Source: an uncultured Lachnospiraceae bacterium
GTDB taxonomy: Bacteria; Bacillota; Clostridia; Lachnospirales; Lachnospiraceae
Assembly: GCA_910588825.1 (NCBI GenBank)
Contig: CAJURF010000045.1
Coordinates: 1 to 28,893, forward strand
Length of the DNA stretch: 28,893 nt
Direction: 5' to 3'
Part shown: one piece after another, positions 8,075 through 16,807 of the stretch
Layout of the letters: every line of letters begins with the position of its first letter
Position numbering within the stretch: position 1 is the first letter of the stretch
Program-made: the position numbers and the translations under genes
The notes under the pieces: model-generated
Database searches by the model: none
What the model saw: the letters and a program-made list of their open reading frames with translations, nothing else
What the model was told of the DNA's origin: nothing

Positions 8075-10840
8075 TTAAAACATTTTACTCTTTTTTTTGC
8101 GTACGATATTCGGAACTTCCTTATACCGGCAGCACTCCTTCTCTTCGACAGCTTTTTCTACATGGACAGCGGTCACTTTATACTCTGGTGTCTTTGAGAA
8201 ATCATCCAGGTGGTCGCCAACCAGCCAGTTAGAGTTACCATCTAAGAAATGGAACGGCATCCAAACTTCGCCCTTACTTGTCTTTCCGGATACTCTTGCC
8301 CAGGATGCAATGCGTCCATGTGGGGAAGATACATATACTTTGTCGCCGTCGCTGATTCCCAGTTCTTTTGCATCTTCGGTATTAATCTCAATGAAAGAGC
8401 TGCTGGAAATTTCATTAATCTCAGGCGTCTTAGCAGTCATAGCACAGGCATTATAGTGATAGAGTATACGGCCTGTGATCATGATCAACGGATATTCTGC
8501 GGATACTTGCTGTGTAGACGGCTGATACTTCGCAGGATAGAAGTAACCTAAGCCCCTTGCAAATTTACCCACATGCATGATCGGAGTGCCGGGATGCTCT
8601 TTCGACGTACAAGGCCACTGTAATCCTCTGCCGCCAATTTCCGGGCTGTCAAGCCTTTCATGGCTGATACCGGCAAAAGATGGAGTAACGGAGGAAATTT
8701 CATCCATAATCTCAGCAGGAGTGAGAATCGGCTGATCGTAGCCCATTCTCTGCATAATTAAGGAGAAGATCTCTGTATCTGGTTTGGTACCAGGAATCTC
8801 AATTGCTTTACGCACTCTCTGAACACGGCGCTCGGTATTCGAGAACGTACCTTCTTTTTCCAGATAAGAACGTCCGGGCAGAATTACATCGGCATATTTG
8901 GCAGTCTCTGTCATGAACAATTCATCCACAACTAAGAAATCCAAGCTTTCCAAAGCTTTAATTACATGATTGGTATCCGGATCTGTCACAATCGGATCTT
9001 CACCGAAAATAAACAAACCTTTGATTTTCCCGTCAATCATGTCATGGAAACATTCCGTTGCCATTCTTCCGGGCTGCAAATGTTTCAGGTCAACGCCCCA
9101 GGCTTTTTCAAATTTTTCTACAACTGCCGGGTCTGCAACCTTCTGATAACCAGTAAATACATTAGGCTGAGCGCCCATATCACAGGCACCCTGAACATTG
9201 TTCTGTCCACGGATGGGGTTTACGCCACAGCCTGCTTTACCAAGTTTTCCAACCATCATCGCCATGTTGGACATAGACATAACGCCTTCTGTACCTGTAT
9301 GGTGTTCTGTTACACCAAGGCAATACATGATCGGAGCACGGTCTGCTTTCGCATACAGACGAGCCGCCGCTCTCAAATCTTCCGGATCAATGTGGCAGAT
9401 TTCGCCAACTTTCTCGGGTGTATAATCCTTCACGATTGCAGCAAGCTCTTCAAATCCTTCTGTTCTATTAGCAATAAATTCTTTATCAATTAAACCTTCT
9501 TCAATGAAGACGTTCATCATGCCATTTGCAAATGCAACGTTTGTACCTGGTTTCAACTTCAGGTGGATTGTCGCCTGTTTTGCAAGGCCGATTTCACGAG
9601 GGTCAACTACGATGAGCTTCGCGCCTCTTGCAACTGCCTGACGTACCTGCATACCAATAACCGGATGGGCTTCTTCAGGGTTGGAGCCGCACAGCAAGAT
9701 TACATCGGAATCATGGGTAATATCTTCGATGGTGTTTGTCATAGCACCAGAACCTAACGTCATTGCCAGACCGGCAACAGTAGGTGCATGTCAAACGCGG
9801 GCACAGTTATCGGTATTGTTTGACTCAAACGCAACCCTTGTCATTTTCTGAAGCATATAAATATCTTCATTGGTTGAACGTGAGCAAGCAAAACCTGCCA
9901 GTGCCTGACCTCCATATGTATTTTTGATATCTTTAAATTTCGATGCTACCAGGTCCAGGGCTTCATCCCAGCCGGCTTCTTTAAATTCACCGGTATCCCT
10001 GTCCTTGATCAGCGGGGTTGTGATTCTCTCATCACTCTGTGCAAAGTCAAAGGAAGCGGAGCGCCCCTTCACGCACAATAATCCTCTGTTGGAAGGACCA
10101 TCTGCTGCTTCCACATCCACAACCTTGTTGTCTTTTACATACACATAATACTGACATCCGGTTGCACAATGGGGGCAGGTGGTAAGAACCTTCTCCACAT
10201 CCCAATGGCGGTATGTTTTCTGTTTCTTCATAGTCAGCGCGCCTGTTGGACATGCCTGTACACAGTTACCACAGGATTCACAATTTGAATCCGCCCAATC
10301 CATGCCGAATGCAGGGCTGATCACAGATCTGAATCCACGCTGTGTGGTATCAATGGAACCACGGCATGTGCGTTTCTGACATGTATTTACACACCTGTGG
10401 CAGAGAATACATAAGTTTGGATCATAAGTAAAGAACTTATTTGAATCATCAATGGGTTTCTCAACTCCCTCAAATGGTACATCTTTTACTCCATACTCGA
10501 AGCAGAGATCCTGGAGTTTACACATACCATTCTGCGGGCAGGAGAAGCAGTCTGTCTTATGATTGCTCATCAACAGTTCCAGTACGCCTCTTCTGGCTTT
10601 TACAACTCTCTCACTCCTGGTATGCACCACATTTCCGTCAGCAGCTGGGAATGAACAAGCTGTGACTAATTTTGGCATACCTTCGATCTCAACCATACAC
10701 ATACGGCAGGATGCTTCCGGAGTGACATCTTTTAAATAACATAATGTTGGAATCTCTACGCCGGCAGCTTTAGCTGCTTCCAGAATCGTAGAACCCTGTT
10801 CGACTTCTACGGCGATTCCATCGATGGTCACTTTAATCAT
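8075..10840 (-). CDS. fdhF: Selenocysteine-containing formate dehydrogenase catalytic subunit
   Basis: This is one gene read through an in-frame UGA (9791-9793) as Sec350, giving 921 residues. It oxidises formate to CO2, or the reverse, at a Mo/W bis-pterin guanine dinucleotide site in the cytoplasm; no signal peptide is seen. The N-terminal [2Fe-2S] site has Cys34, 45, 48 and 62. A NuoG-like region is followed by two [4Fe-4S] sites (144/147/150/154; 187/190/193/197) and the cofactor-proximal cluster (Cys222/225/229/256). The active site reads ARV-U-HAPTVAGLA, typical of FdhF. A dinucleotide-binding C-terminal domain is complete. The extended N-terminus is that of NAD- or hydrogenase-linked soluble enzymes. 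The ATG start has AAGGAGG just upstream. A two-ORF annotation would be an artefact of the UGA. Confidence 0.95.
9752..9793 (-). promoter_or_regulatory. SECIS element and Sec UGA codon of fdhF
   Basis: On the minus strand, the UGA (9793-9791) is followed 18 bases later by a GGTCT apical loop held in a perfect 5-bp stem, TTGCC-GGTCT-GGCAA (9777-9763). A lower stem ACCTA/TAGGT (9785-9781 with 9756-9752) lies beneath. The GGUCU loop and its spacing match the E. coli fdhF SECIS recognised by SelB. Confidence 0.93.
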
Positions 10841-10954
10841 CGTATTTCCTCCTTACTTTTTTGGTAGACGCTAATAAAACATCAGAACATTAAGGGATAG
10901 ACTCCCTTTCATAACGTTTGAACATGACAAAGGCCTCCTTTCAACACTTTTTGC

Positions 10955-12202
10955 TTATCTTGAAAGCACGTCGGTCCCCACCCACGGAACCAGCACTTTT
11001 GGTATTCTTATTGTCCTGTCTTCCATCTGATTCTGCTCCAGCACTGCTGCAAACAATCTGCTGGTGGCCAGTCCAGACCCATTTAAGGTATGTACATAAT
11101 GTATTTTGCCGCCGCTGTCTTTATACCGGGTATTTGTCCTTCTTGTCTGAAAAGTTCTGGCGTTAGACACAGAACTGACTTCTATATATCTGCGCTCTGC
11201 CGGAAGCCATACTTCCAAATCATAAGTCACAGCCATGGCCGAACTGCATTCATCAGCCGCCAATCTCACTACCCTGTAATGCAGGCCAAGCAGCCGCATC
11301 AAATGCTCCGCCTGTGCCAAAACATGAAAAAAAGCTTCCTCAGACTGTTCTTCCGAGACAAATTGTACCAGCTCCACCTTGTTAAAATGATGCCCGCGGA
11401 TCATCCCCTTCTCATCGGGCTTTTTACTGACTTCTCTGCGGAAACACGGGGTAAAAGCCGTATATTTCAAAGGCAGCTGCTTATTTTCTAATATTTTATT
11501 TAGATAAAAATTAACCAGGACCGTTTCTGCTGTCGGGATTAAAAACTGATCTTCATCCTGAACATTATAAACTTCATCCCGAAACTTTGGAAACTGTCCT
11601 GCCCCAAAACCGCAAATCTCCTTTGCTACAGGCGGAAATATCAGCATCTCATATCCGGCTTTCTGATTTTCTTCCAGACAAAAGTTCAACAGAGCCCATT
11701 CCAGTCTGGCTCCCAGCCCTCTGTATATCCAGTACCCGCTGCCCATCAGGCTCCCGGCCGTTTCATAATCAATCAGGCCGTGCTCCCGGCACAATTCTAT
11801 ATGACTCACAGGAGTAAATGAATATACCTGCTGCTGTCCAGACATGTACAAAACCTGAGAAACATCCGGCACATCATCTTCTAAAAGATTGGGCAGAACC
11901 ATTAAAACATCTGCCAGCTTCTCTGCCTTTTCCCTCAAAGCGGTTTCCCGGCTGTGGATTGTTCCGTCTATGCGGCGGATAGATTCCAGCAGATCCTCTG
12001 CATCTGCTCTCTGCTTCTTCCGCTGGGCCACTTCCTTTGACAACAGGCTTTTCTCATGTCGTGCCTCCTGCACCTCTGTCTGCAGCATCCTTTTTTCCCG
12101 GTCCAGTTTCAGAATCTCTTCTACAGAAATCTTAAAACCGCGTCTTTCGAAATTCTTCTGTATCTGTTTTGGATGTTTCCTGATCTGCTGTATATCCAAC
12201 AT
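10955..12202 (-). CDS. serS: Seryl-tRNA synthetase paralogue in the formate dehydrogenase operon
   Basis: The 415-residue protein has the SerRS architecture: an N-terminal helical arm of about 100 residues that grips the long variable arm of tRNA-Ser and tRNA-Sec, then a class II catalytic domain. Motif 2 (FTPCFRREV, about 250-258) and motif 3 (LNGSGLATSRLFAAVLEQ, about 373-390) are present. The motif-2 loop differs from ordinary SerRS: relatives have about nine residues (GSAGRDTRG), here SKKPDEKG. The ATG at 12200-12202 begins the usual MLDIQQIRKHP N-terminus and has GGAAG 7 bases upstream; a longer frame starting at 12250 is unlikely. fdhF follows 114 bases later on the same strand. Its placement suggests supply of Ser-tRNA(Sec). 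A housekeeping serS may exist elsewhere; this cannot be checked here. Confidence 0.92.
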   Translation of the reverse strand: MLDIQQIRKHPKQIQKNFERRGFKISVEEILKLDREKRMLQTEVQEARHEKSLLSKEVAQRKKQRADAEDLLESIRRIDGTIHSRETALREKAEKLADVLMVLPNLLEDDVPDVSQVLYMSGQQQVYSFTPVSHIELCREHGLIDYETAGSLMGSGYWIYRGLGARLEWALLNFCLEENQKAGYEMLIFPPVAKEICGFGAGQFPKFRDEVYNVQDEDQFLIPTAETVLVNFYLNKILENKQLPLKYTAFTPCFRREVSKKPDEKGMIRGHHFNKVELVQFVSEEQSEEAFFHVLAQAEHLMRLLGLHYRVVRLAADECSSAMAVTYDLEVWLPAERRYIEVSSVSNARTFQTRRTNTRYKDSGGKIHYVHTLNGSGLATSRLFAAVLEQNQMEDRTIRIPKVLVPWVGTDVLSR

Positions 12203-12502
12203 AATAATCTTCCACAACAAAATAATTGAAAAAGCACAATGATATTTCAATTATCATATATTCTTATATCAATTTTAAATAACTATAACATAATTTTAAT
12301 GATTTGTATATAGCAATTTCCACATTTCAAAAAATTTTCGCCAGTACTTTATTGTACTGCCGTGTGAAAAAGTTAAGAAAATAAACGTGGGATAAACGTC
12401 AAAATGAACTACAGCTATTTTTCAGAATTGACACCTTATTTCTTTATCGTGTATAATTTTTATAAAAAAATCAGTACATTCACTTTGTAAAGGAGAAGAT
12501 AA
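12203..12502. other. Divergent control region between serS and moaC
   Basis: About 300 AT-rich bases without a gene. It holds the moaC promoter (12428-12457) and an inverted repeat CAGTAC-N6-GTACTG (12342-12347, 12354-12359). No T-box antiterminator core (such as the AGGGTGGNACCGCG box) is visible ahead of serS. No convincing promoter for the leftward operon could be picked out, although one must be near. Confidence 0.55.
12428..12457 (+). promoter_or_regulatory. Sigma-A-type promoter for moaC-moaA
   Basis: A consensus TTGACA at 12428-12433 is followed after 18 bp by a consensus TATAAT at 12452-12457. The moaC ATG lies 45 bases downstream behind an AAAGGAG site, so the leader is too short for a Moco riboswitch. 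Confidence 0.8.
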
Positions 12503-12979
12503 ATGTCAGAATTCACACACTTTAACCGGCATGGAGAAGCCGTCATGGTAGATGTGGGCGAAAAGAAGGAAACAAAAAGAGAAGCCGTCGCCGAAGGCCG
12601 TATTACCATGAGCCGGGAATGCTTTGAAAAGGTAAAAGACGGAACAATGGGAAAAGGAGATGTTCTGGCTGTGGCAAGAATTGCCGGGATTATGGGAGCC
12701 AAAAGGACATCTGACCTGATTCCCCTCTGCCATATTCTGAACTTAACCAAGGTAGAAATCCAATTTTCTCTGGAGGAAGAGTCCTGCGCCGTCCAGGCTG
12801 TATGCACTGTGAAAACCACTGGAAAGACCGGTGTGGAAATGGAAGCGCTTACAGGGGTAACCATCTCGCTTCTGACCATTTATGATATGTGCAAAGCAGT
12901 GGACAAAGCCATGGAACTGGGGGATATCCATCTGTGCAGAAAAAGCGGCGGCAAGAGCGGTGATTTTGTACGCCCGTGA
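12503..12979 (+). CDS. moaC: Cyclic pyranopterin monophosphate synthase (MoaC)
   Basis: MoaC turns the MoaA product 3',8-cyclo-GTP into cyclic pyranopterin monophosphate, the first stable intermediate of molybdenum cofactor synthesis. The 158-residue length is typical. Conserved elements include SDLIPLCH (about 72-79) and GVEMEALTGV near residue 111, which form the active site in the family. The ATG follows AAAGGAG by 9 bases. moaA starts 41 bases after its stop, so the pair that performs the GTP-to-cPMP step is co-transcribed. Confidence 0.96.
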   Translation: MSEFTHFNRHGEAVMVDVGEKKETKREAVAEGRITMSRECFEKVKDGTMGKGDVLAVARIAGIMGAKRTSDLIPLCHILNLTKVEIQFSLEEESCAVQAVCTVKTTGKTGVEMEALTGVTISLLTIYDMCKAVDKAMELGDIHLCRKSGGKSGDFVRP

Positions 12980-13020
12980 CAAATTGAAAGCTAAAAATAA
13001 AGAGGAATGGAGAAGAACAA

Positions 13021-13998
13021 ATGACAGACAGAACCGATCAATACGGACGAACCATCGATTATATGCGGGTCTCCATCATAGACCGCTGTAATCTGCGATG
13101 CAGATATTGTATGCCCACAGATATTAAGTGGCTTCCGCCCAAAGAAATTCTGACTCTGGAAGAAATTACAGAAATCTGCCGTCAGGCCGCCCGGGCAGGT
13201 ATCCGCAAAATTAAGATTACAGGCGGGGAGCCTTTGATTCGAAAAGGATGCATCGAATTGATCCATATGATTAAAGCTATTCCCGGTATCGAACAGGTTA
13301 CTCTCACCACCAATGGAGTACTCCTGGCCAAATACGCCAGACAGCTTTGGGAAGAAGACATTAACGCGGTAAACGTCAGCCTGGATACGCTTGACCGTGA
13401 AAAATATAAAGAAATCACCGGTTTCGATGCTCTCTCTGATGTGTTAGATGGAATATCGGAGGCAGAGAAATATAAAATCCCGCTGAAAATAAACGTGGTG
13501 CCCCAGCGGGGAGTTAATGACGGCGACTGTCTGGAACTGGTGGAACTGGCCAGACACAGAGCCATCCATGTGCGTTTCATCGAGATGATGCCTATCGGAC
13601 ATGGAAAACAGTTTGAATCCATATCAAACAACGAGCTGCTGCTGAACATACAGAGGCGCTACGGCCAGGTGGAGGAGGAAAAAAAAATCTACGGGAATGG
13701 CCCGGCCACATACTGCCACATTCCTGGTTTTCGGGGAAGCATCGGTTTCATCAGCGCCATCCACGGTAAGTTCTGCAGTTCCTGCAACCGAATCCGACTG
13801 ACTTCTACAGGCGAGATCAAACCCTGCCTGTGCTACGATGACCATATCTCATTAAAAGAAGCACTCCGCAGCGGCTGTAAAGACGAAGTATATCAGCTGC
13901 TGCTCAGGGCAATCAGGCAGAAACCGGCCCAGCATTGTTTTGATGAAGACCAGACAATGATTACCGAGAAAAAAGAAATGGCTCAGATAGGCGGATGA
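13021..13998 (+). CDS. moaA: GTP 3',8-cyclase, radical SAM (MoaA)
   Basis: MoaA is a radical SAM enzyme with two [4Fe-4S] clusters that rearranges GTP to 3',8-cyclo-GTP. The protein has 325 residues. The radical SAM motif is CNLRCRYC (Cys23, 27, 30), followed by KITGGEPL. The C-terminal cluster motif CSSCNRIRLTSTGEIKPCL binds GTP through its open iron site. It ends in ...AQIGG, the C-terminal Gly-Gly that the family needs for activity, so the gene is complete. It follows moaC in the same operon and converges with modC. MoaD and MoaE, which use the MoaC product, are not in the window. Confidence 0.96.
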   Translation: MTDRTDQYGRTIDYMRVSIIDRCNLRCRYCMPTDIKWLPPKEILTLEEITEICRQAARAGIRKIKITGGEPLIRKGCIELIHMIKAIPGIEQVTLTTNGVLLAKYARQLWEEDINAVNVSLDTLDREKYKEITGFDALSDVLDGISEAEKYKIPLKINVVPQRGVNDGDCLELVELARHRAIHVRFIEMMPIGHGKQFESISNNELLLNIQRRYGQVEEEKKIYGNGPATYCHIPGFRGSIGFISAIHGKFCSSCNRIRLTSTGEIKPCLCYDDHISLKEALRSGCKDEVYQLLLRAIRQKPAQHCFDEDQTMITEKKEMAQIGG

Positions 13999-14012
13999 CT
14001 ATCTGGGCCGTT

Positions 14013-14040
14013 GTGCCTGTTTATTTGGATACACAGGCAC
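14013..14040. terminator. Hairpin between converging moaA and modC
   Basis: GTGCCTGT (14013-14020) and ACAGGCAC (14033-14040) form an 8-bp inverted repeat with a 12-base loop in the 52-base gap between the two stop codons. No strong T-run follows on either strand, so if it ends transcription it is a weak or factor-aided site. A second small repeat, AGATAG/CTATCT, lies just to its left, around the moaA stop. Confidence 0.4.
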
Positions 14041-14050
14041 TGCGGCTGAA

Positions 14051-15148
14051 TCAGGCCAATACCATGATATCCCTGCCTTCTATCCATATCCACATCTCTT
14101 TTTGTGTTCCTTCCCGCCGGCAGAATTCTTTCCAGGCTTCTTTTGTCATTTCCACTCTGATTTTTCTGTTTTCCTCCTCTGCCTCCAGACCCTCCGCTCC
14201 TTTTGGCTGCAATAGAATAACAATGGAAAACACATCCTCCACCACCCGCATAATCTCACAGCAGAACGTGTTTTTCTTTCCAGCAGCGTCTTTGGATAAT
14301 ACCGGATAGATATAATGGCTGCGGACTCCAATATAATGAAACGGTTCTGGAGCATCCCCCTCATATTCCAGGGTAACCCCCCAGTCCTGGGCATAGACCC
14401 GGCCTTCTCCCGCCGGACAGGCCCGGGAATAATTTTTGCAGCCGGACAAAACCGCCGCCGCCCGGGAAACAGGCGTCTCAAAAAGCTGTTTTATAGGTAT
14501 CACCGGGCTGGATTTTCCCTGCTCCATCACACACACGCGGTCACAGAGACGGTAAATCTCTTCCCTGCTGTGGGATACAAAAAGGGTACTTCCCGAAAAT
14601 TCCTCCAGCAAATCGGACAGCTCCAGTTCCAGCTTCCATTTCAGAAAATCATCCAGTGCCGAAAAGGGTTCATCCAGCAGTAAGACCTGGGGTTTTGACA
14701 GAAAAATACGAGCCAGTGCCACCCTCTGCTGCTGTCCGCCGGAAAGCTGTCCCGGCTTTCTCTTTTCCAGTCCATCCAGGGCAAATTTCTTTATTACCAG
14801 ACGGACAGAGGATGCTGCCCGGCTTTTTTCTTTTTCGTAAGGCAGCAGAGCGGCCATGAGATTCTGCCACACTGTCATATTGGGAAACAGTGCATAATTC
14901 TGAAACAAAAGCCCCACATGACGCTGCTGGGGTTTCAGATTAATCTTTTTTTCTGAATCAAAGAAAACCCTTCCATCCAGTTCAATCCGTCCTGCATCCG
15001 GCTTCAAAATCCCGGCAATGCAGCGAAGCGTCATACTTTTCCCGCACCCAGATGCCCCTAGAATCCCAGTCACACCCCCATCTGCTTCAAATTTTGTCTC
15101 CAACACAAAACTTCCCAGATTCTTTTTAATATCCACATACAAAGACAT
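14051..15148 (-). CDS. modC: Molybdate ABC transporter ATP-binding protein (ModC)
   Basis: This is the ATPase of a high-affinity molybdate importer. With the ATG at 15146-15148, one base after the modB stop and behind GGGAGGAG, it has 365 residues. The ABC domain holds Walker A GASGCGKS, signature LSGGQQQR, Walker B VLLLDEP and the following SALD, with a switch His in FVSHSREE. The C-terminal about 110 residues form a TOBE-like domain typical of ModC, where oxyanion binding can regulate transport. The TGA-T-ATG junction with modB implies translational coupling. A longer frame reaching 15199 would run into modB and is not preferred. Confidence 0.94.
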   Translation of the reverse strand: MSLYVDIKKNLGSFVLETKFEADGGVTGILGASGCGKSMTLRCIAGILKPDAGRIELDGRVFFDSEKKINLKPQQRHVGLLFQNYALFPNMTVWQNLMAALLPYEKEKSRAASSVRLVIKKFALDGLEKRKPGQLSGGQQQRVALARIFLSKPQVLLLDEPFSALDDFLKWKLELELSDLLEEFSGSTLFVSHSREEIYRLCDRVCVMEQGKSSPVIPIKQLFETPVSRAAAVLSGCKNYSRACPAGEGRVYAQDWGVTLEYEGDAPEPFHYIGVRSHYIYPVLSKDAAGKKNTFCCEIMRVVEDVFSIVILLQPKGAEGLEAEEENRKIRVEMTKEAWKEFCRREGTQKEMWIWIEGRDIMVLA

Positions 15149-15149
15149 A

Positions 15150-15857
15150 TCAGCTCCTCCCGGACAGGTGAATGTGAGAACCCCCAGAGGTTTTCTCACG
15201 TTTCTCCAGCAGATTCACAATCAACAGGACAACGGCAGAGATTACCACATTTACCACAACCCACCGAAATGCCAGCGTGTCATTATTTGTCCGCCACAGC
15301 TGATACACCGTTGTGGAAATGGTAGCCGTTTTTCCCGGTGTATATCCGGCAATCATACTGGTGGCACCGTACTCACCCAGAGCTCTGGCAAATGCCAGCA
15401 CCCCGCCTGCCATAATCCCCTGCCGGCATGCCGGCATCCGGATACGCCAGAAAATATACCGATTGGACAGCCCCAATGTCTGCCCAGAATAAGCCAGTGT
15501 CTCGTCAAAACTTTCAAATGCCCCCCGGGCTGTGCGGTACATCAAAGGAAACGCCACCACAGCGGCGGCAAAGATGCCTGAATACCAGGTCATTACCAGC
15601 CGTGTGTGAAATACCTCCAGGATCCACGCCCCCACACACCTTCTTGGTCCCAGAACCACCAAAAGGAAATAACCCACAACGGTGGGGGGAAGGACCAGCG
15701 GAAGTGTCAAAACCACATCTAGAATCCCTTTCAAAACAGGATGAAGTTTTGCAATATAATAGGCAGTAAAAATTCCAGAAAAAAATACAATCACACTGGA
15801 AATCAGCGCAATCCTAAGTGAATTATATAACGGATACCAGTCCATAGCCCCCTTCAT
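15150..15857 (-). CDS. modB: Molybdate ABC transporter permease (ModB)
   Basis: This is the inner-membrane permease of the molybdate importer, 235 residues with about five to six hydrophobic segments beginning at residue 10. The permease loop motif with the family pattern EYGATSMIAGYTPGKT is seen near residue 163; this loop contacts the ATPase ModC. It starts 6 bases after the modA stop. The ribosome site is unclear: the first ATG (15855-15857) directly abuts GGGGG, and an in-frame ATG four codons later is an alternative start. Gene order modA-modB-modC is the standard one. Confidence 0.94.
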   Translation of the reverse strand: MKGAMDWYPLYNSLRIALISSVIVFFSGIFTAYYIAKLHPVLKGILDVVLTLPLVLPPTVVGYFLLVVLGPRRCVGAWILEVFHTRLVMTWYSGIFAAAVVAFPLMYRTARGAFESFDETLAYSGQTLGLSNRYIFWRIRMPACRQGIMAGGVLAFARALGEYGATSMIAGYTPGKTATISTTVYQLWRTNNDTLAFRWVVVNVVISAVVLLIVNLLEKREKTSGGSHIHLSGRS

Positions 15858-15863
15858 CCCCCG

Positions 15864-16721
15864 TCAATGTGCTCTGATAAATCCAACTGTTTCAAATACT
15901 TTCATACATTCCTCTGTCTGCAGATAGTCCAAAAACGCCTGGGCTTCTTTCTGATGCTTGGAGGTGTTCAGAACCGCCGCTGGATAAACTGCTGGCTGGC
16001 ACAGCTCATTTCCCGCCTCTGCCACGGTGGCCAGACCTGCCGAATACGCATCCGTAGCATAAATAATCCCTGCATCTGCCGAAGCTTCTGACACCTGGGT
16101 GGTAACTTCCTTCACATTGGACCCATAAGTAATTTTCCCCTCTTTTTCCAGGTCGTCCAGCAGTCCCAGATTGGTCAAAATCTCTGTGGAATACGCTCCC
16201 ACCGGAACGTCTTCATTGCCAAGGGCCAGAAGCTGGAGCTTGTCTGTACCCAGATCCTCAAAGGACTCAATTCCTGCCGGATTTCCTTTGGGAACTGCAA
16301 GCACCACCTGATTCTCCAGAAGGTCAACCCGGCTGCCCTCCAGCACAAAATCAAGATCTTCTTCATTCACGGAAGGGTCCGCCTGGCTGTCCATCTGGTC
16401 CATTTGCTTTTGGGCCGCTGAGATAAACAAATCGCAGTCTGCCCCCTCCTGAATCTGAGTTTTTAACGTGCCGGAAGAATCAAAGTTAAATACTAAAGCC
16501 ACATCCGAAGATTCTTCCTCATACATCTTCTGAATCATTTCCAGCGTCTCCGTCATTGATGCAGCTGCAAATACATTCAGTGTTATACTTTCCCTGGTAT
16601 CTTCCTGTGTTTTCCCCATCTGTTGGCCAGACGTTTTTTCCTGCTTCTCTGCGCTGCAGCCGGTCATACACACCAATGCTGCTGCAGCTGTCATAAACCA
16701 TACTACCATTTTTCTTTTCAT
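15864..16721 (-). CDS. modA: Molybdate-binding lipoprotein (ModA)
   Basis: This is the substrate-binding protein of the molybdate importer. From the ATG at 16719-16721 (AGGAGG 10 bases upstream) it has 285 residues. A lipoprotein signal ends in the lipobox CMTGC, so it should be anchored outside the membrane. Family features include NVFAAASMTETL, FNFDSSGTLKTQIQEGADCDLFIS and GIIYATDAY, which line the oxyanion site in ModA. An upstream in-frame ATG at 16751 is less likely because the signal peptide starts at MKRKMVVW. It is the first gene of modABC, and the promoter 70 bases upstream is overlaid by a palindrome. Confidence 0.93.
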   Translation of the reverse strand: MKRKMVVWFMTAAAALVCMTGCSAEKQEKTSGQQMGKTQEDTRESITLNVFAAASMTETLEMIQKMYEEESSDVALVFNFDSSGTLKTQIQEGADCDLFISAAQKQMDQMDSQADPSVNEEDLDFVLEGSRVDLLENQVVLAVPKGNPAGIESFEDLGTDKLQLLALGNEDVPVGAYSTEILTNLGLLDDLEKEGKITYGSNVKEVTTQVSEASADAGIIYATDAYSAGLATVAEAGNELCQPAVYPAAVLNTSKHQKEAQAFLDYLQTEECMKVFETVGFIRAH

Positions 16722-16756
16722 TTCCCTCAGACCTCCTATTTTCTCTTTCATCCCTC

Positions 16757-16778
16757 GTTATTTTTTTATAAAAATAAC
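16757..16778. repeat. 9-bp inverted repeat in the modA leader
   Basis: GTTATTTTT (16757-16765) and AAAAATAAC (16770-16778) are separated by 4 bases and lie between the modA transcription start and its ribosome site. It could be a weak leader hairpin. It is very AT-rich and may be chance. Confidence 0.35.
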
Positions 16779-16781
16779 ACT

Positions 16782-16807
16782 TGGTTTATTATACAAAAAA
16801 TAAACCA
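16782..16807. promoter_or_regulatory. Operator-like palindrome over the modA promoter
   Basis: TGGTTTATT (16782-16790) and AATAAACCA (16799-16807) form a perfect 9-bp inverted repeat with an 8-bp spacer. It covers the -10 box and most of the spacer of the modA promoter and lies in the gap to the divergent MOSC gene. A bound repressor would block modA. A ModE-type regulator is encoded nearby (20108-21007); the link is inferred, and the sequence is not the E. coli ModE box. Confidence 0.65.

Noticed and set aside
8075..9763. A separate 562-residue formate dehydrogenase ORF starting at an internal Met
   Set aside because: It is the downstream part of fdhF after the Sec UGA at 9791-9793; the frame is continuous, the active-site context is intact and a SECIS is present.
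10955..12250. Longer SerRS start at 12250
   Set aside because: The extra 16 residues are hydrophobic and not part of SerRS; the MLDIQQIRKHP start at 12202 fits the family and has a ribosome site.
12203..12300. T-box riboswitch upstream of serS
   Set aside because: No T-box antiterminator core, specifier loop or terminator hairpin could be recognised.
12342..12359. CAGTAC-N6-GTACTG inverted repeat in the serS-moaC gap as an operator
   Set aside because: It is only 6 bp per arm in AT-rich DNA and is not repeated at other promoters in the window; too weak to call as a site.
16721..16787. A molybdenum-cofactor riboswitch ahead of modA
   Set aside because: The leader is about 65 bases, AT-rich, and has only a small hairpin; it is too short for the known Moco RNA motif.
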